Shown in pieces: positions 50,929 through 58,231 of a DNA stretch of 61,582 bases (the stretch's first letter is position 1; every line of letters begins with the position of its first letter). The notes beneath the pieces were generated by a model. That model searched no databases, had not been told where the DNA came from, and worked only from the letters and a program-made list of their open reading frames with translations. Both the position numbers and the translations under genes were made by a program. The DNA comes from a virus: positions 1-61,582 of the IMG/VR virus record IMGVR_UViG_3300028393_000068. One strand, given 5' to 3'.

Positions 50929-51445
50929 AGTAACTCGCGTTCATAAGTTCTTCGTAACTAAAGTGTTCGCCAATAGAGTCTAAGATACCAATGTCAGGGC
51001 CCTCGGTATCAAACACAGTGTCGTTGTACACATACTTGTACTTGGGCACAGTCAGTTGCTTGTATGCAAACTTCAACCCGATAGGTGTCGGTTTCCAAAG
51101 CCCTGCACTGCGACTCTTAACTCCGCTGACAGGCGCATCCACCACCATGCTCCAGTGCCGCAAAGTCCCAAGTTGAGGGGAGCGTAGCAACCACACGGGT
51201 GCAGTGCGTTGTACGTCGATCCAGCCATCTTCCCGTGGGGGTTGTAGGCACAACCAGATCAACTGCCGTGCCATGGCCGCGCTGATGCCGCGCCTGTACA
51301 GCTTACCCCACCTATCGCACACAGGGCAGTGGCCGCCTTCGCTTTTAATCACACTGCCCCAAACACCGCGTGCTTCGTTCAGGGTAGCACCCTCGTATAG
51401 ATTGGCGTAGCTAAGTTCTTCGCCGTCATCAATCATTTCAATCAT
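50912..51445 (-). CDS. Early protein with zinc knuckle
   Basis: A 177-residue protein. GGHCPVCDRWGKLYRRGI holds a CxxC, and LIWLC gives another Cys. The rest is charged with a helical C-terminus (IGEHFSYEELMNASYYG). Related proteins with HCPVC-x-x-x-x-KLY-R-R-x-I are common in phage early regions and may be DNA-binding regulators. RBS AAGGAGAAACT. It overlaps the next gene by 8 bp. Confidence 0.66.
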   Translation of the reverse strand: MIEMIDDGEELSYANLYEGATLNEARGVWGSVIKSEGGHCPVCDRWGKLYRRGISAAMARQLIWLCLQPPREDGWIDVQRTAPVWLLRSPQLGTLRHWSMVVDAPVSGVKSRSAGLWKPTPIGLKFAYKQLTVPKYKYVYNDTVFDTEGPDIGILDSIGEHFSYEELMNASYYGTDT

Positions 51446-51620
51446 TTAGTTTCTCCTTGTTTAGTATTGCGTCATAGTATTGCTTGGACATTGGTGCTTT
51501 TTTGTCAAGAATATTTCTCAACCATTCAGCGCCGCCAAGTTGGTTAAGGATAATCCACTGCCTGTCAGACATCCGTACTTGCCTGCCCAGTAGTTTCTCT
51601 GGTGGTTTAGGTCTTGGCAT
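51438..51620 (-). CDS. 60-residue basic early protein
   Basis: MPRPKPPEKLLGRQVRMSDR then QWIILNQLGGAEWLRNILD. The RMSDRQWIIL-x-x-LGGAEWLR pattern resembles small repressor-like proteins in other phages, perhaps with a short strand-helix-helix. It overlaps its upstream neighbour by 14 bp. Function unknown. Confidence 0.66.
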   Translation of the reverse strand: MPRPKPPEKLLGRQVRMSDRQWIILNQLGGAEWLRNILDKKAPMSKQYYDAILNKEKLND

Positions 51621-51798
51621 CTTTTAACTTTCTGCTTATTACTCCGTTGGCCCAGCATCTTGCACAGTGCCATGTAGTGTGGCTTAGTTGAATCCCGCCT
51701 TCGGGTGGTTTTGTTTCATTGCACCGTGTGCACTCCTTGTACTTGTGCACGGGTTGCGTACCACCGATAGCCAATTGCCGCCTAACAAAACCGTTCAT
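51607..51798 (-). CDS. 63-residue zinc-finger protein
   Basis: Two knuckles, CTRCNETKPPEGG and HCARCWANG, form a four-cysteine zinc finger. The rest is basic (VRRQLAIGG, ISRKLKDAKT). Probably binds nucleic acid or a host protein such as RNA polymerase. It is coupled upstream by ATGA. Confidence 0.7.
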   Translation of the reverse strand: MNGFVRRQLAIGGTQPVHKYKECTRCNETKPPEGGIQLSHTTWHCARCWANGVISRKLKDAKT

Positions 51799-51998
51799 GT
51801 TTTAAGACTCCGCACGTATGCCGCGAAGCTGGCCGCTGTGTCACCAGAGTTTTTCATAGCATCGAACTTACGCGCTACTTCTTCTAGCGCATCGTTGCGA
51901 ATCTTCTGCGTCACTTCGTTGGTAACCTGAGTCTTAATCATCTGACGCTTACGCCAGCCCAAAGCTTTCTCCCATACGTTCAGTTGTGGTTCGGTCAT
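51795..51998 (-). CDS. 67-residue early protein
   Basis: A helical, charged protein (VWEKALGWRKRQMIKTQVTN, EVARKFDAMKNSGDTAASFA). No domain recognised. ATGA overlaps on both sides tie it to its neighbours. Confidence 0.66.
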   Translation of the reverse strand: MTEPQLNVWEKALGWRKRQMIKTQVTNEVTQKIRNDALEEVARKFDAMKNSGDTAASFAAYVRSLKT

Positions 51999-52321
51999 GT
52001 ATTCATCTCCAGCGTGTTAATTTGGTCAATTATCCATTGGCAGTCTTTGCGCAGGGCTTCAAAACGTGGCGTGTCTTCTTGCTGAATCTTTCCTCCAGCG
52101 TTGAACATTTCGTACGTGTCGTTGTAAACATCTTTAAGTTTTACATTGATTTTTATAGATACTTCCGTTTGCAAAGGCCAAAGATGTATCAAAGTCTCGA
52201 TCGCTTTTTCAAACTCTTGATCGCACTCGTTTGACCCGTACAGGTAGAAGACAAAGTCGCCTTGTTCGTTAACCTCACCCGAGTGCGGGTGCTCGTCTAC
52301 TTCAAGTTCTATGGGTTTCAT
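51995..52321 (-). CDS. 108-residue early protein
   Basis: An acidic protein with FVFYLYGSNECDQEFEKAIE, TEVSIKINVKLKDVYNDT and a C-terminal QWIIDQINTLEMNT. No recognised domain. Preceded by AAGGAGAAAAC and coupled downstream by ATGA. Confidence 0.65.
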   Translation of the reverse strand: MKPIELEVDEHPHSGEVNEQGDFVFYLYGSNECDQEFEKAIETLIHLWPLQTEVSIKINVKLKDVYNDTYEMFNAGGKIQQEDTPRFEALRKDCQWIIDQINTLEMNT

Positions 52322-52500
52322 GTTTTCTCCTTGAGTGCGGCTTCAAGCGTATCTAGCGCCTTGTCCCATGTGTTGTAGTCGATGCTATTGCCAAACGCTT
52401 TCATCACAGCGTGGGCTGCTTGCTCAATGGTTTTGAGGCGTTTGTTCTCTGACAGAAGTTCTGCAAGTTGCAAGTCCATCTCTCTCATCTCGTCATTCAT
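52318..52500 (-). CDS. 60-residue coiled-coil early protein
   Basis: MNDEMREMDLQLAELLSENK is a short coiled coil, followed by AHAVMKAFGNS and a C-terminal helix LDTLEAALKEKT. ATG 52500 with GGAGG eight bases upstream is chosen over the further upstream 52542, which would overlap the winged-helix gene by 41 bp. Function unknown. Confidence 0.66.
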   Translation of the reverse strand: MNDEMREMDLQLAELLSENKRLKTIEQAAHAVMKAFGNSIDYNTWDKALDTLEAALKEKT

Positions 52501-52501
52501 C

Positions 52502-53056
52502 TTAGCCTCCAAACATTTTCTTGAGGTAGTCGTACAACTCACGCGCTTGGAACACAGTCATGTCCTTCAGTATGTCATCAGGCGTTTTGCTACGCACGAG
52601 AGTCACGAAGCGTTTGGGTTGGGGCAGTTCAATAGTATCGGGCTGTAGCGCGGCAATGCCGTCTGATCTTTTCTCGTACTTGCGCTTGACCTCTTCGGGT
52701 TTGGATACGAGGGTTAGAATTTTCTTCTTGTTTTTAAGCGGTTTGTATTCAGGCACGATGGTGATGTATCTACCCCTATCGTCTCTCTCAGCCAAACCCT
52801 GCTTGGCAAACTGTGCAAGCAGTGAGCCCACAGAACTTGACTTGTAACCAAGGCGTTCCATACATAGGCATATCTCTGCGTTTGTCAGGTTAGGATTCTT
52901 TTTAACGAAGTCAAAGGTTGCGCGTGTCACATTGTTTGTGACACCAAAGAACTTCTTACCCTGTGTGTTTGTTTGTGTGGTTTGCATATCGTCTTTCTCC
53001 CAGTTGTTGATTGTGGTTTTGAGTGCGTTAGATAACGCGGTTTGCATATCAGGCAT
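52502..53056 (-). CDS. Winged-helix-like early protein
   Basis: A 184-residue protein. ATFDFVKKNPNLTNAEICLC, SVGSLLAQFAKQGLAERDDR and GRYITIVPEYK form a winged helix (helix, recognition helix, beta wing), and the C-terminus is basic with helix FQARELYDYLKKMFGG. Probably DNA-binding; could regulate early genes. I chose ATG 53056, preceded by TTGGAGGGATTCAC and overlapping the upstream stop by 8 bp, over 53161. Confidence 0.7.
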   Translation of the reverse strand: MPDMQTALSNALKTTINNWEKDDMQTTQTNTQGKKFFGVTNNVTRATFDFVKKNPNLTNAEICLCMERLGYKSSSVGSLLAQFAKQGLAERDDRGRYITIVPEYKPLKNKKKILTLVSKPEEVKRKYEKRSDGIAALQPDTIELPQPKRFVTLVRSKTPDDILKDMTVFQARELYDYLKKMFGG

Positions 53057-53270
53057 TTGTGAATCCCTCCAAGAAAATAATGCCAATGATGATGGTGGCA
53101 ATAAGCACCAATGATTGGATGCACGCGAGCGCATCCTCGGACATGCCCTGTCTTTCCCCAAGCAAAACGCACTGTATCCAGTCAGATTCAGGCGTAGTTG
53201 GGGGTGGTGGGGGCGTGTAAATTAGGCCAATCTTGACCTTGCCCGTGTCATACGGGGTGTGTTTTTGCAT
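53049..53270 (-). CDS. Small C-terminally anchored membrane protein
   Basis: A 73-residue protein with a Pro run (YTPPPPPTTPESD), then QSLVLIATIIIGIIFLEGF, a single membrane helix at the C-terminus. Its promoter region contains the best operator copy (53298-53313). The RBS is AAGGAGAAAGCT. Tail-anchored early phage proteins can block superinfection or act on host membrane complexes; no evidence for either here. Confidence 0.7.
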   Translation of the reverse strand: MQKHTPYDTGKVKIGLIYTPPPPPTTPESDWIQCVLLGERQGMSEDALACIQSLVLIATIIIGIIFLEGFTNA

Positions 53271-53291
53271 AGCTTTCTCCTTAGTTTTGCC

Positions 53292-53321
53292 ATTATTTGT
53301 CTAGGCTTAGACAGAAGTCAA
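53292..53321 (-). promoter_or_regulatory. Left-going promoter with embedded operator
   Basis: On the minus strand TTGACT (53321-53316) and AATAAT (53297-53292) are separated by 18 bp. The spacer holds the 16-bp palindrome 53298-53313 exactly. AGGGGAATTCCCCT, a perfect 14-bp palindrome (53321-53334), abuts the -35 box. It would drive 53270 and downstream genes toward polA. Confidence 0.65.
53298..53313. promoter_or_regulatory. Operator-like palindrome, copy 2
   Basis: TGTCTAGGCTTAGACA differs from the consensus TGTCTAA-NN-TTAGACA by one base. Filling the -35/-10 spacer, it would block RNA polymerase if bound. Confidence 0.6.
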
Positions 53322-53357
53322 GGGGAATTCCCCTAGAAAAGAGGTTGTTGATAGTAG

Positions 53358-53450
53358 TCAGAAGGGCCGCCAGTATAAGAGGTCAAGGGCAAGCACTACA
53401 ACCGCTAACAAAAGTATTACCCGCTCGAACTTCTCGTAGGGTGTCATCAT
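53358..53450 (-). CDS. 30-residue membrane peptide
   Basis: MMTPYEKFERVILLLAVVVL then ALDLLYWRPF. One membrane helix flanked by charged ends. ATG 53450 overlaps the stop of the upstream 58-residue gene (ATGA). No separate Shine-Dalgarno, so translation would depend on coupling. Small size lowers confidence, but coupling and a clean helix favour a real gene. Confidence 0.5.
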   Translation of the reverse strand: MMTPYEKFERVILLLAVVVLALDLLYWRPF

Positions 53451-53623
53451 GACTCGTCCTCCTCGTCTGCTTTCAATTGTTTGACCCACGCATCAATGGC
53501 TTGCTCATCGTGGAACTCAAGTATCCAATCGGCTAACGCATACGCAGGGTTTTGCAAGATGCAGTCGTACAACTTCTCTAATGCTTCTTTACCGAAGCGT
53601 TTTTGTATTTCTTCGGGTGTCAT
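53447..53623 (-). CDS. 58-residue acidic early protein
   Basis: MTPEEIQKRFGKEALEKLYD, then a helix PAYALADWILEFHDEQAID and an acidic end (KADEEDES). It overlaps the upstream gene by ATGA and the downstream peptide by ATGA. No domain recognised. Confidence 0.68.
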   Translation of the reverse strand: MTPEEIQKRFGKEALEKLYDCILQNPAYALADWILEFHDEQAIDAWVKQLKADEEDES

Positions 53624-53985
53624 TTAAATGTCTCCTTGATGTAATCGTTAGCTTCACGCTTGGTATCAAAGCCGAGGTAGTCACCGTTCTCGTCTATCCA
53701 TTCATCGGTGGACAGGCCATAGATGACCCATATGTCACCCGATCGTTCGGGCTTCCAACAGTTGCGGTCATTGAACCTTTCCATGTATAGCTCGTGCACG
53801 ATCTTCTTGCACGTCACGCCGTCCTCCCCCGTCAGGCGTGCTAACTCAGCGGGGTGATTGTCAGTGAGCAAACTACTGATCCAATCTTTGAGTCGTTCCT
53901 TTTGTTCCTCGTTGTAAGCCTCCTTGTCTAGCTTGCGTTGGTGTTCGGCCAGTAGGCCATCGTAGTAGCTATCTAATCCGTTCAT
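53620..53985 (-). CDS. 121-residue acidic early protein
   Basis: Starts MNGLDSYYDGLLAEHQRKLD at ATG 53985 after AAGGAGAAATGAA; the more upstream start 54027 lacks an RBS. Contains a helical middle and a beta C-terminus GDIWVIYGLSTDEWIDENGD. No family recognised; the W-I-D-E-N-G-D-x-L-G-F text repeats a short Asp-rich pattern that might bind metal. Confidence 0.66.
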   Translation of the reverse strand: MNGLDSYYDGLLAEHQRKLDKEAYNEEQKERLKDWISSLLTDNHPAELARLTGEDGVTCKKIVHELYMERFNDRNCWKPERSGDIWVIYGLSTDEWIDENGDYLGFDTKREANDYIKETFK

Positions 53986-53986
53986 T

Positions 53987-54178
53987 TCATTTCTCCTTGT
54001 GGTACTGGGTAAAGATAATCTTGCCATGGTAGTAGTGCGGTGTTACCCAGTCACCGCCCCATTTCTCTGCCTCGTCCTCGATGTCGTCCTCCTCGTAGAA
54101 CCCTGCGTGACTCACCGAGTGCACCAACGCCTCGTCATCGGTGAAAAACATAACACCAAAAATTACAAACAGTTTCAT
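53987..54178 (-). CDS. 63-residue early protein
   Basis: MKLFVIFGVMFFTDDEALVH starts with a short hydrophobic stretch, then an acidic segment (FYEEDDIEDEAEKWGGDW) and a His/Tyr-rich end (PHYYHGKIIFTQYHKEK). RBS AAGGAGAAAGCT. It follows the palindrome 54199-54213. Function unknown. Confidence 0.65.
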   Translation of the reverse strand: MKLFVIFGVMFFTDDEALVHSVSHAGFYEEDDIEDEAEKWGGDWVTPHYYHGKIIFTQYHKEK

Positions 54179-54198
54179 AGCTTTCTCCTTTTAAATGT

Positions 54199-54213
54199 GG
54201 GTCACAGTGACCC
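54199..54213. repeat. Palindrome GGGTCACAGTGACCC, copy 1
   Basis: Perfect palindrome 2 bp after the stop of the peptidase gene 54216-55343, in the short gap before the next gene. On the minus strand it can fold with a CTG loop but only ACATTTAAAA follows. Confidence 0.8.
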
Positions 54214-54215
54214 GC

Positions 54216-55343
54216 TTATGCTTCACAATAAACCGCATCGAACAACGTACACAGTACAGTTGCCGAGTCGTAGGTGCGCGCTTGTGTTATCGCGTCTTGT
54301 AGTAATTCGTCAGTCAGTAGCCTGCGGTTGAGGAACCGCAAAGCTAGGTCAGGTTGTTCGGGGTAAACCGCCTCGCTGATCTGCTCAAGTAGGAAGTCGT
54401 AACTCCCCGCCATCGCGTCGTATAGGGCATCGAGTAAGTCCTCGGTCTGCCAGTAGTCATCGTCTTGCCATGTGCCGAAGTACTTGCTGTCGACTTGCTT
54501 GTTGTTGTCATACGCCTTGCTGTCGTACTTAGTCCACCACCCAGTGTTGTACTTGTACTCTTTGTACTCAGGCACAGTAGGGTCACGATCAGTAGGCAGG
54601 CTGTCCCACATCACCTTGAGTACTGCCTTGGACAGTGCCTCGAAGTGCACAATGTCTAGCTTCTCTTGGTCACCATGCTCGTTGTAGTAGCCCACGCTGA
54701 TGTTGGTACATTCGGGGATGATGTCTGTGAACTCAGCAGTGTCGGTGTACACGCCAGTGTCATCAGGAGAGTACATAAGCGTCTCATCAAAGGCGTTGAG
54801 GTCGTTGGCCAGTGCCTCACAGAACACATCGGATGCACAGCGACCCATACCCTGATGACTGATGACGCTGTCGATACCTCGCCTGTCAAACGCAATGGCC
54901 CGATCAAACTGAGCAAGCAAGTCAGCGTGATGCGTAGCGATGTGCTTAGCCCCGATACCCCCACACTCCTCGCCTTGGCTGAAGATGTAGTAACCCTTGA
55001 CGTCAGCATGTATCAGGTGCATGAGCATGGCCACACCCGCACCATCGTCAGCACCGAGGGGAGCGCCATCGGCATACCAGTGAGTCGCAGTCTTCCTGAT
55101 CTTGTTAGCACCTGTCTCTTTGTGTACTGTGTCAACGTGAGCGATGAACAATGTCTTACTGCCTGCGATGCGGTTGTCGATGTGTAGGTTGCCTGCACCA
55201 TCCACAGATGTGAATGACTTGAGTTCAGCAGGTAGTGCGTTGAACAGCCACTCGGTGAAGTCCGAGACGGCAGGGGTATTGTGCGGACGCTTGACAGACA
55301 ACGCACGCGCTAGGGTTTTGTGAAGTATAGATTTCTTGTTCAT
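54216..55343 (-). CDS. M20/M28-type zinc aminopeptidase-like protein
   Basis: The 375-residue protein has the full metal set of M20/M28/M42 co-catalytic peptidases: LFIAHVDTVH (His69, Asp71), LGADDGAGVA (Asp99/100), SQGEECGGIGA (Glu125 base, Glu126), AFDRRG (Asp153) and NEHGDQEK (His223). The last 130 residues (YKYNTGWWTKYDSKAYDN and on) lie outside the peptidase fold and are unknown. Such enzymes trim peptides or amides in the cytoplasm; no signal peptide is present. Peptidases of this class are unusual in phage early operons. It ends next to palindrome 54199-54213. Confidence 0.82.
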   Translation of the reverse strand: MNKKSILHKTLARALSVKRPHNTPAVSDFTEWLFNALPAELKSFTSVDGAGNLHIDNRIAGSKTLFIAHVDTVHKETGANKIRKTATHWYADGAPLGADDGAGVAMLMHLIHADVKGYYIFSQGEECGGIGAKHIATHHADLLAQFDRAIAFDRRGIDSVISHQGMGRCASDVFCEALANDLNAFDETLMYSPDDTGVYTDTAEFTDIIPECTNISVGYYNEHGDQEKLDIVHFEALSKAVLKVMWDSLPTDRDPTVPEYKEYKYNTGWWTKYDSKAYDNNKQVDSKYFGTWQDDDYWQTEDLLDALYDAMAGSYDFLLEQISEAVYPEQPDLALRFLNRRLLTDELLQDAITQARTYDSATVLCTLFDAVYCEA

Positions 55344-55357
55344 GATTGTTCCTTAGA

Positions 55358-57106
55358 TTAGGTTGCTTCGAGCACATGTGGTGACGATGCGTTGGAGAGA
55401 ATGATTAGGTCAGCGCTGATGTCTGCACGGCAGTTGATACGCACAGCGTCCCACCCTACTTGGTTGATGGTGGTCTGACTAATCAAGCGTCTAGTGATGA
55501 GGCGTCTGCCGTTGTGCAAGAGGGATATGCTGAACATCACATAGCCGTCATCTCTTGAGCGATCCTCGATCAACGAGCACTCATTCAGCATGGCCATGGT
55601 CAGTTGCCTAGCCACAACAACTTGCTCAACCGCGACAGTAGTATCCGCCTCGTCCTCGGCATCGTCATCCTTGTCAGCCGTAGCGTCAGCTATCTCCTGC
55701 GGTACGTAGTCATCGTGGTAACGCTCGCCCTTGTACTCGGTGAAGTCGGTGCAGTCGTCCGTGTACCAGTTGCATGATGCAACGCACTGCCATCCGTCAT
55801 CTTGCATACCCCACTCTTGGGTATCTTGGAACAAGCAGATACGCTCATCGTCTATCGTGTACCAGTCACCATTGATCTCGATGGCCTCATCCATCGGGGC
55901 GTACTCTCCGCACTCAAGCTCGATGATCTCGTTATCAGACAGGTAGTCCATATCGTAGGACTCACTCTGCGAGTCGACATACACCACGTTGTCCTCATGC
56001 ACATAGTATTGATTGCCTCGTCTGCCGTACACATAGGTGTAGTTATTGTCGCAACAACTATTGCACACATGCACGTCCTCTTGACGGCCAACCCAGTAGC
56101 CGTCATCGTTGGATGTACGATCACCGCAGTCATCGCAGTCGAAGTTGTCATCATCGTTATCCATCGCGGTCGGGTAACCGCCAGTCTGATCGCAGGTATA
56201 TTCTCCATCGCTGTCGATCACAAGCGCCTTAGCCCCTGCATCGATCGTCACATTCTTTTCACCGCCATCAAGATAGGGTGCAAGGAAGTGATCGCTTGCC
56301 TCGTGGTACGCCAACCTCTCGCCATCCTCCCAGTAGTTCTCCTTGGTATAGCCCTGCTCACGCAACCATGTATCCATGCCGTCATCTGTCTGACTGTAGC
56401 TGGTCGCATTGGCTGGGCGTAGGTAACTGCGAACGAAATACTTCTTGCCATCTATGGGCTGGGTCATACACAGCGCACGCCCCATGGTGTCATCGCCCTC
56501 GATGCGCACCGCCATGTGCCATCCGAACTTGGGGTCATACGCCTCGTAGGGGTGACGGGTCACGCCATCGCTACACTTAACGCCTCGGTCATCGCCCCAC
56601 ACCATGCACGACTGTGGCCCACGATGTAGGTGATAGATCATCTCAGCGGTAGTGTGTACGAACTGGAACCGAGCCGCTGACCCATAGCGTGAGACAAGAT
56701 CACGGATGGTGTGATCGGGTAAGTCGAAGTGTCGAGTGAGATACTTGCCGACCGATGTGACAGTCTGAATATCTTTCTGACCCTTGGCCTCGTTCTGTGT
56801 GTAGGCGATCTTGGAGCGATCACCTTGGGACTCATGCGGATGCTCAAGCAGTAGTTGATGCCAGTCTTTGGGACGGGCTAGCTTGATGGCCGCATTGATG
56901 ACGCCATGCACAGGGTACTTGTCGAACTCGCGGATGATCCAGTACCTAGCATCACGCTTGGCGCTGAGTGCCGCCATCTCCTCTCTGTCATCCGTGAGAT
57001 GCCATTGGCGTCTAAGCTCCCCATCAGTACGGCGTATCGCATCGTATGCTTGCCGTATGGTGTTGTCCATGTCTTGCCAGTCGTATGTATCGTTTGTTGT
57101 AGTCAT
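55358..57106 (-). CDS. Large Asp/Cys-rich protein of unknown function
   Basis: A 582-residue protein. The N-terminal half is helical/charged with HLTDDREEMAALSAKRDARY and LVSRYGSAARFQFVHTTAEM. The middle is Asp-rich with zinc-like knuckles (FDCDDCGDR, HVCNSCCDNN, C-x-x-C and C-x-x-CC). A run of short beta repeats with Y-x-x-x-x-x-V-Y-x-x-S/D follows, then CLFQDTQEWGMQDDGWQC and CNWYTDDCTDF. Acidic linker and a basic ordered C-terminus come last. Similar cysteine-plus-tyrosine texts occur in unannotated large-phage proteins. It may be an RNA/DNA or protein scaffold with structural zinc. RBS AAGGAGAAAGC precedes ATG 57106. Confidence 0.75.
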   Translation of the reverse strand: MTTTNDTYDWQDMDNTIRQAYDAIRRTDGELRRQWHLTDDREEMAALSAKRDARYWIIREFDKYPVHGVINAAIKLARPKDWHQLLLEHPHESQGDRSKIAYTQNEAKGQKDIQTVTSVGKYLTRHFDLPDHTIRDLVSRYGSAARFQFVHTTAEMIYHLHRGPQSCMVWGDDRGVKCSDGVTRHPYEAYDPKFGWHMAVRIEGDDTMGRALCMTQPIDGKKYFVRSYLRPANATSYSQTDDGMDTWLREQGYTKENYWEDGERLAYHEASDHFLAPYLDGGEKNVTIDAGAKALVIDSDGEYTCDQTGGYPTAMDNDDDNFDCDDCGDRTSNDDGYWVGRQEDVHVCNSCCDNNYTYVYGRRGNQYYVHEDNVVYVDSQSESYDMDYLSDNEIIELECGEYAPMDEAIEINGDWYTIDDERICLFQDTQEWGMQDDGWQCVASCNWYTDDCTDFTEYKGERYHDDYVPQEIADATADKDDDAEDEADTTVAVEQVVVARQLTMAMLNECSLIEDRSRDDGYVMFSISLLHNGRRLITRRLISQTTINQVGWDAVRINCRADISADLIILSNASSPHVLEAT

Positions 57107-57127
57107 TGCTTTCTCCTTTGGTTGTGG

Positions 57128-57325
57128 TTAATTGTTTGTCTTTGTTGCGTTAGACACGAAGTAGTCGAAGACCTGATACGCCAAGCCGTACGCCCCGCAG
57201 GTGTACATGGCCAGCCAGATGTATCCGACACCTACCTCCGTCATCATCGTGAACCCCATGTAAATCATCGCCATGCACATAGCGGTGAAGATGAGGGTTG
57301 CTGCTTTCTCTGTGATTGTTTTCAT
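57128..57325 (-). CDS. Small two-helix membrane protein
   Basis: A 65-residue protein with two hydrophobic helices (LIFTAMCMAMIYMGFTMM and YIWLAMYTCGAYGLAYQVF) and short polar ends. Start ATG 57325 follows AAGGAAATGAA. Early membrane proteins of this size may act in superinfection exclusion; unproven. Confidence 0.68.
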   Translation of the reverse strand: MKTITEKAATLIFTAMCMAMIYMGFTMMTEVGVGYIWLAMYTCGAYGLAYQVFDYFVSNATKTNN

Positions 57326-57347
57326 TTCATTTCCTTAAGTTGCAAGT

Positions 57348-57391
57348 GCCGAGGGAACCGCCTCGGCTTCGGTTTCGGGTCACAGTGACCC
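57348..57391 (-). terminator. Tandem hairpins after gene 57392-58231
   Basis: GCCGAGG/CCTCGGC (57348-57354 with 57361-57367) and the palindrome GGGTCACAGTGACCC (57377-57391) follow the stop codon directly on the minus strand. No T tract is present, so the pair may process or protect the transcript end more than terminate it. Confidence 0.5.
57377..57391. repeat. Palindrome GGGTCACAGTGACCC, copy 2
   Basis: Exact copy of 54199-54213, abutting the stop codon of gene 57392-58231. Confidence 0.8.
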
Positions 57392-58231
57392 TCATTCTGT
57401 TTCGGGATACATCCCATGCCATGTCGGTGGTACGAAGTCGTTGGGTTTCAACTCATCCATCCACCGCAGGGCTTGCTTAATCTTTCGCACTGTTTGTAAG
57501 TGCTTGTCTGTTGGGTCGATCTCTTGTGCCTGCTGTGCATTGACGAGTTCGTTTTCTGTACGTAGTTTTAATCTCTCGATCTTGGATGCCCGCGCCTTGC
57601 TCTCTTGAGGCGGTCTGCTCAGGCGTTGAAAAGGTAGCTTGCGTTTCATACGCGGCATCGTAGGGATAAGCTCAAACAATTCGCTTACCTCTTGCCTCTG
57701 AGTTCGTGGAACCCAGTCAGTCCAGTGCGACCCGTTGTTGGGTATGGCCTTGGGGTTTCTGCGTTGTACCCATGCCGAGAACTGTGATGGTGTCATGCGA
57801 TGGCCACGCTCGGGCTCAACGATCTCGCCGTCATCGTTCACATAGGTTGTCATGTAATTAGTTTTAATCTTGTGCTCAAGGCGTTGGAGTACCTCGATGT
57901 ATTTGTCGAACGCTTGGTCACGTTCGGGTGTTGGGTTGGTGCTTTTGTACTTGCGACCAACGATGGCGTTGGTTAACTCATACTTTAGATCACGCAACAG
58001 GTCACGCCATAAAGCATCGAACTGCTTGTTGCGTAGCTTGCTCGACTTCATTTCTGTTTTCTTTTTGAGCAAGTAATCCCTGCGCTCGGTTCGAATGTCG
58101 GGGTTCAAAATAGTTTTAATCAGGTAGTTCTGAAGTTGCTTGGGGGTCAGCTTGAGTTGTTGTGCCTCGCTCAAAGGGTTACGCATGAGCTTGAGGTCAA
58201 GATGTGTCGAGATTAAATCTATATTTTCCAT
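57392..58231 (-). CDS. 279-residue basic helical early protein
   Basis: Starts MENIDLISTHLDLKLMRNPL at ATG 58231 after TAGGACAGATC; the longer frame from 58273 is rejected because it lacks an RBS. Text such as LKLTPKQLQNYLIKTILNPD, DYLLKKKTEMKSSKLRNKQF and SQFSAWVQRRNP suggests a helical, basic, probably nucleic-acid-binding protein. No family recognised. It is the first gene downstream of the AT-rich gap 58232-58514, so it could be an origin-binding or early regulatory protein, by inference. Confidence 0.7.
   Translation of the reverse strand: MENIDLISTHLDLKLMRNPLSEAQQLKLTPKQLQNYLIKTILNPDIRTERRDYLLKKKTEMKSSKLRNKQFDALWRDLLRDLKYELTNAIVGRKYKSTNPTPERDQAFDKYIEVLQRLEHKIKTNYMTTYVNDDGEIVEPERGHRMTPSQFSAWVQRRNPKAIPNNGSHWTDWVPRTQRQEVSELFELIPTMPRMKRKLPFQRLSRPPQESKARASKIERLKLRTENELVNAQQAQEIDPTDKHLQTVRKIKQALRWMDELKPNDFVPPTWHGMYPETE

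Noticed and set aside
57139-57156. Further operator copy (TGTCT...TTAGACA)
   Set aside because: Half-sites are too far apart and lie within the coding end of gene 57128-57325.
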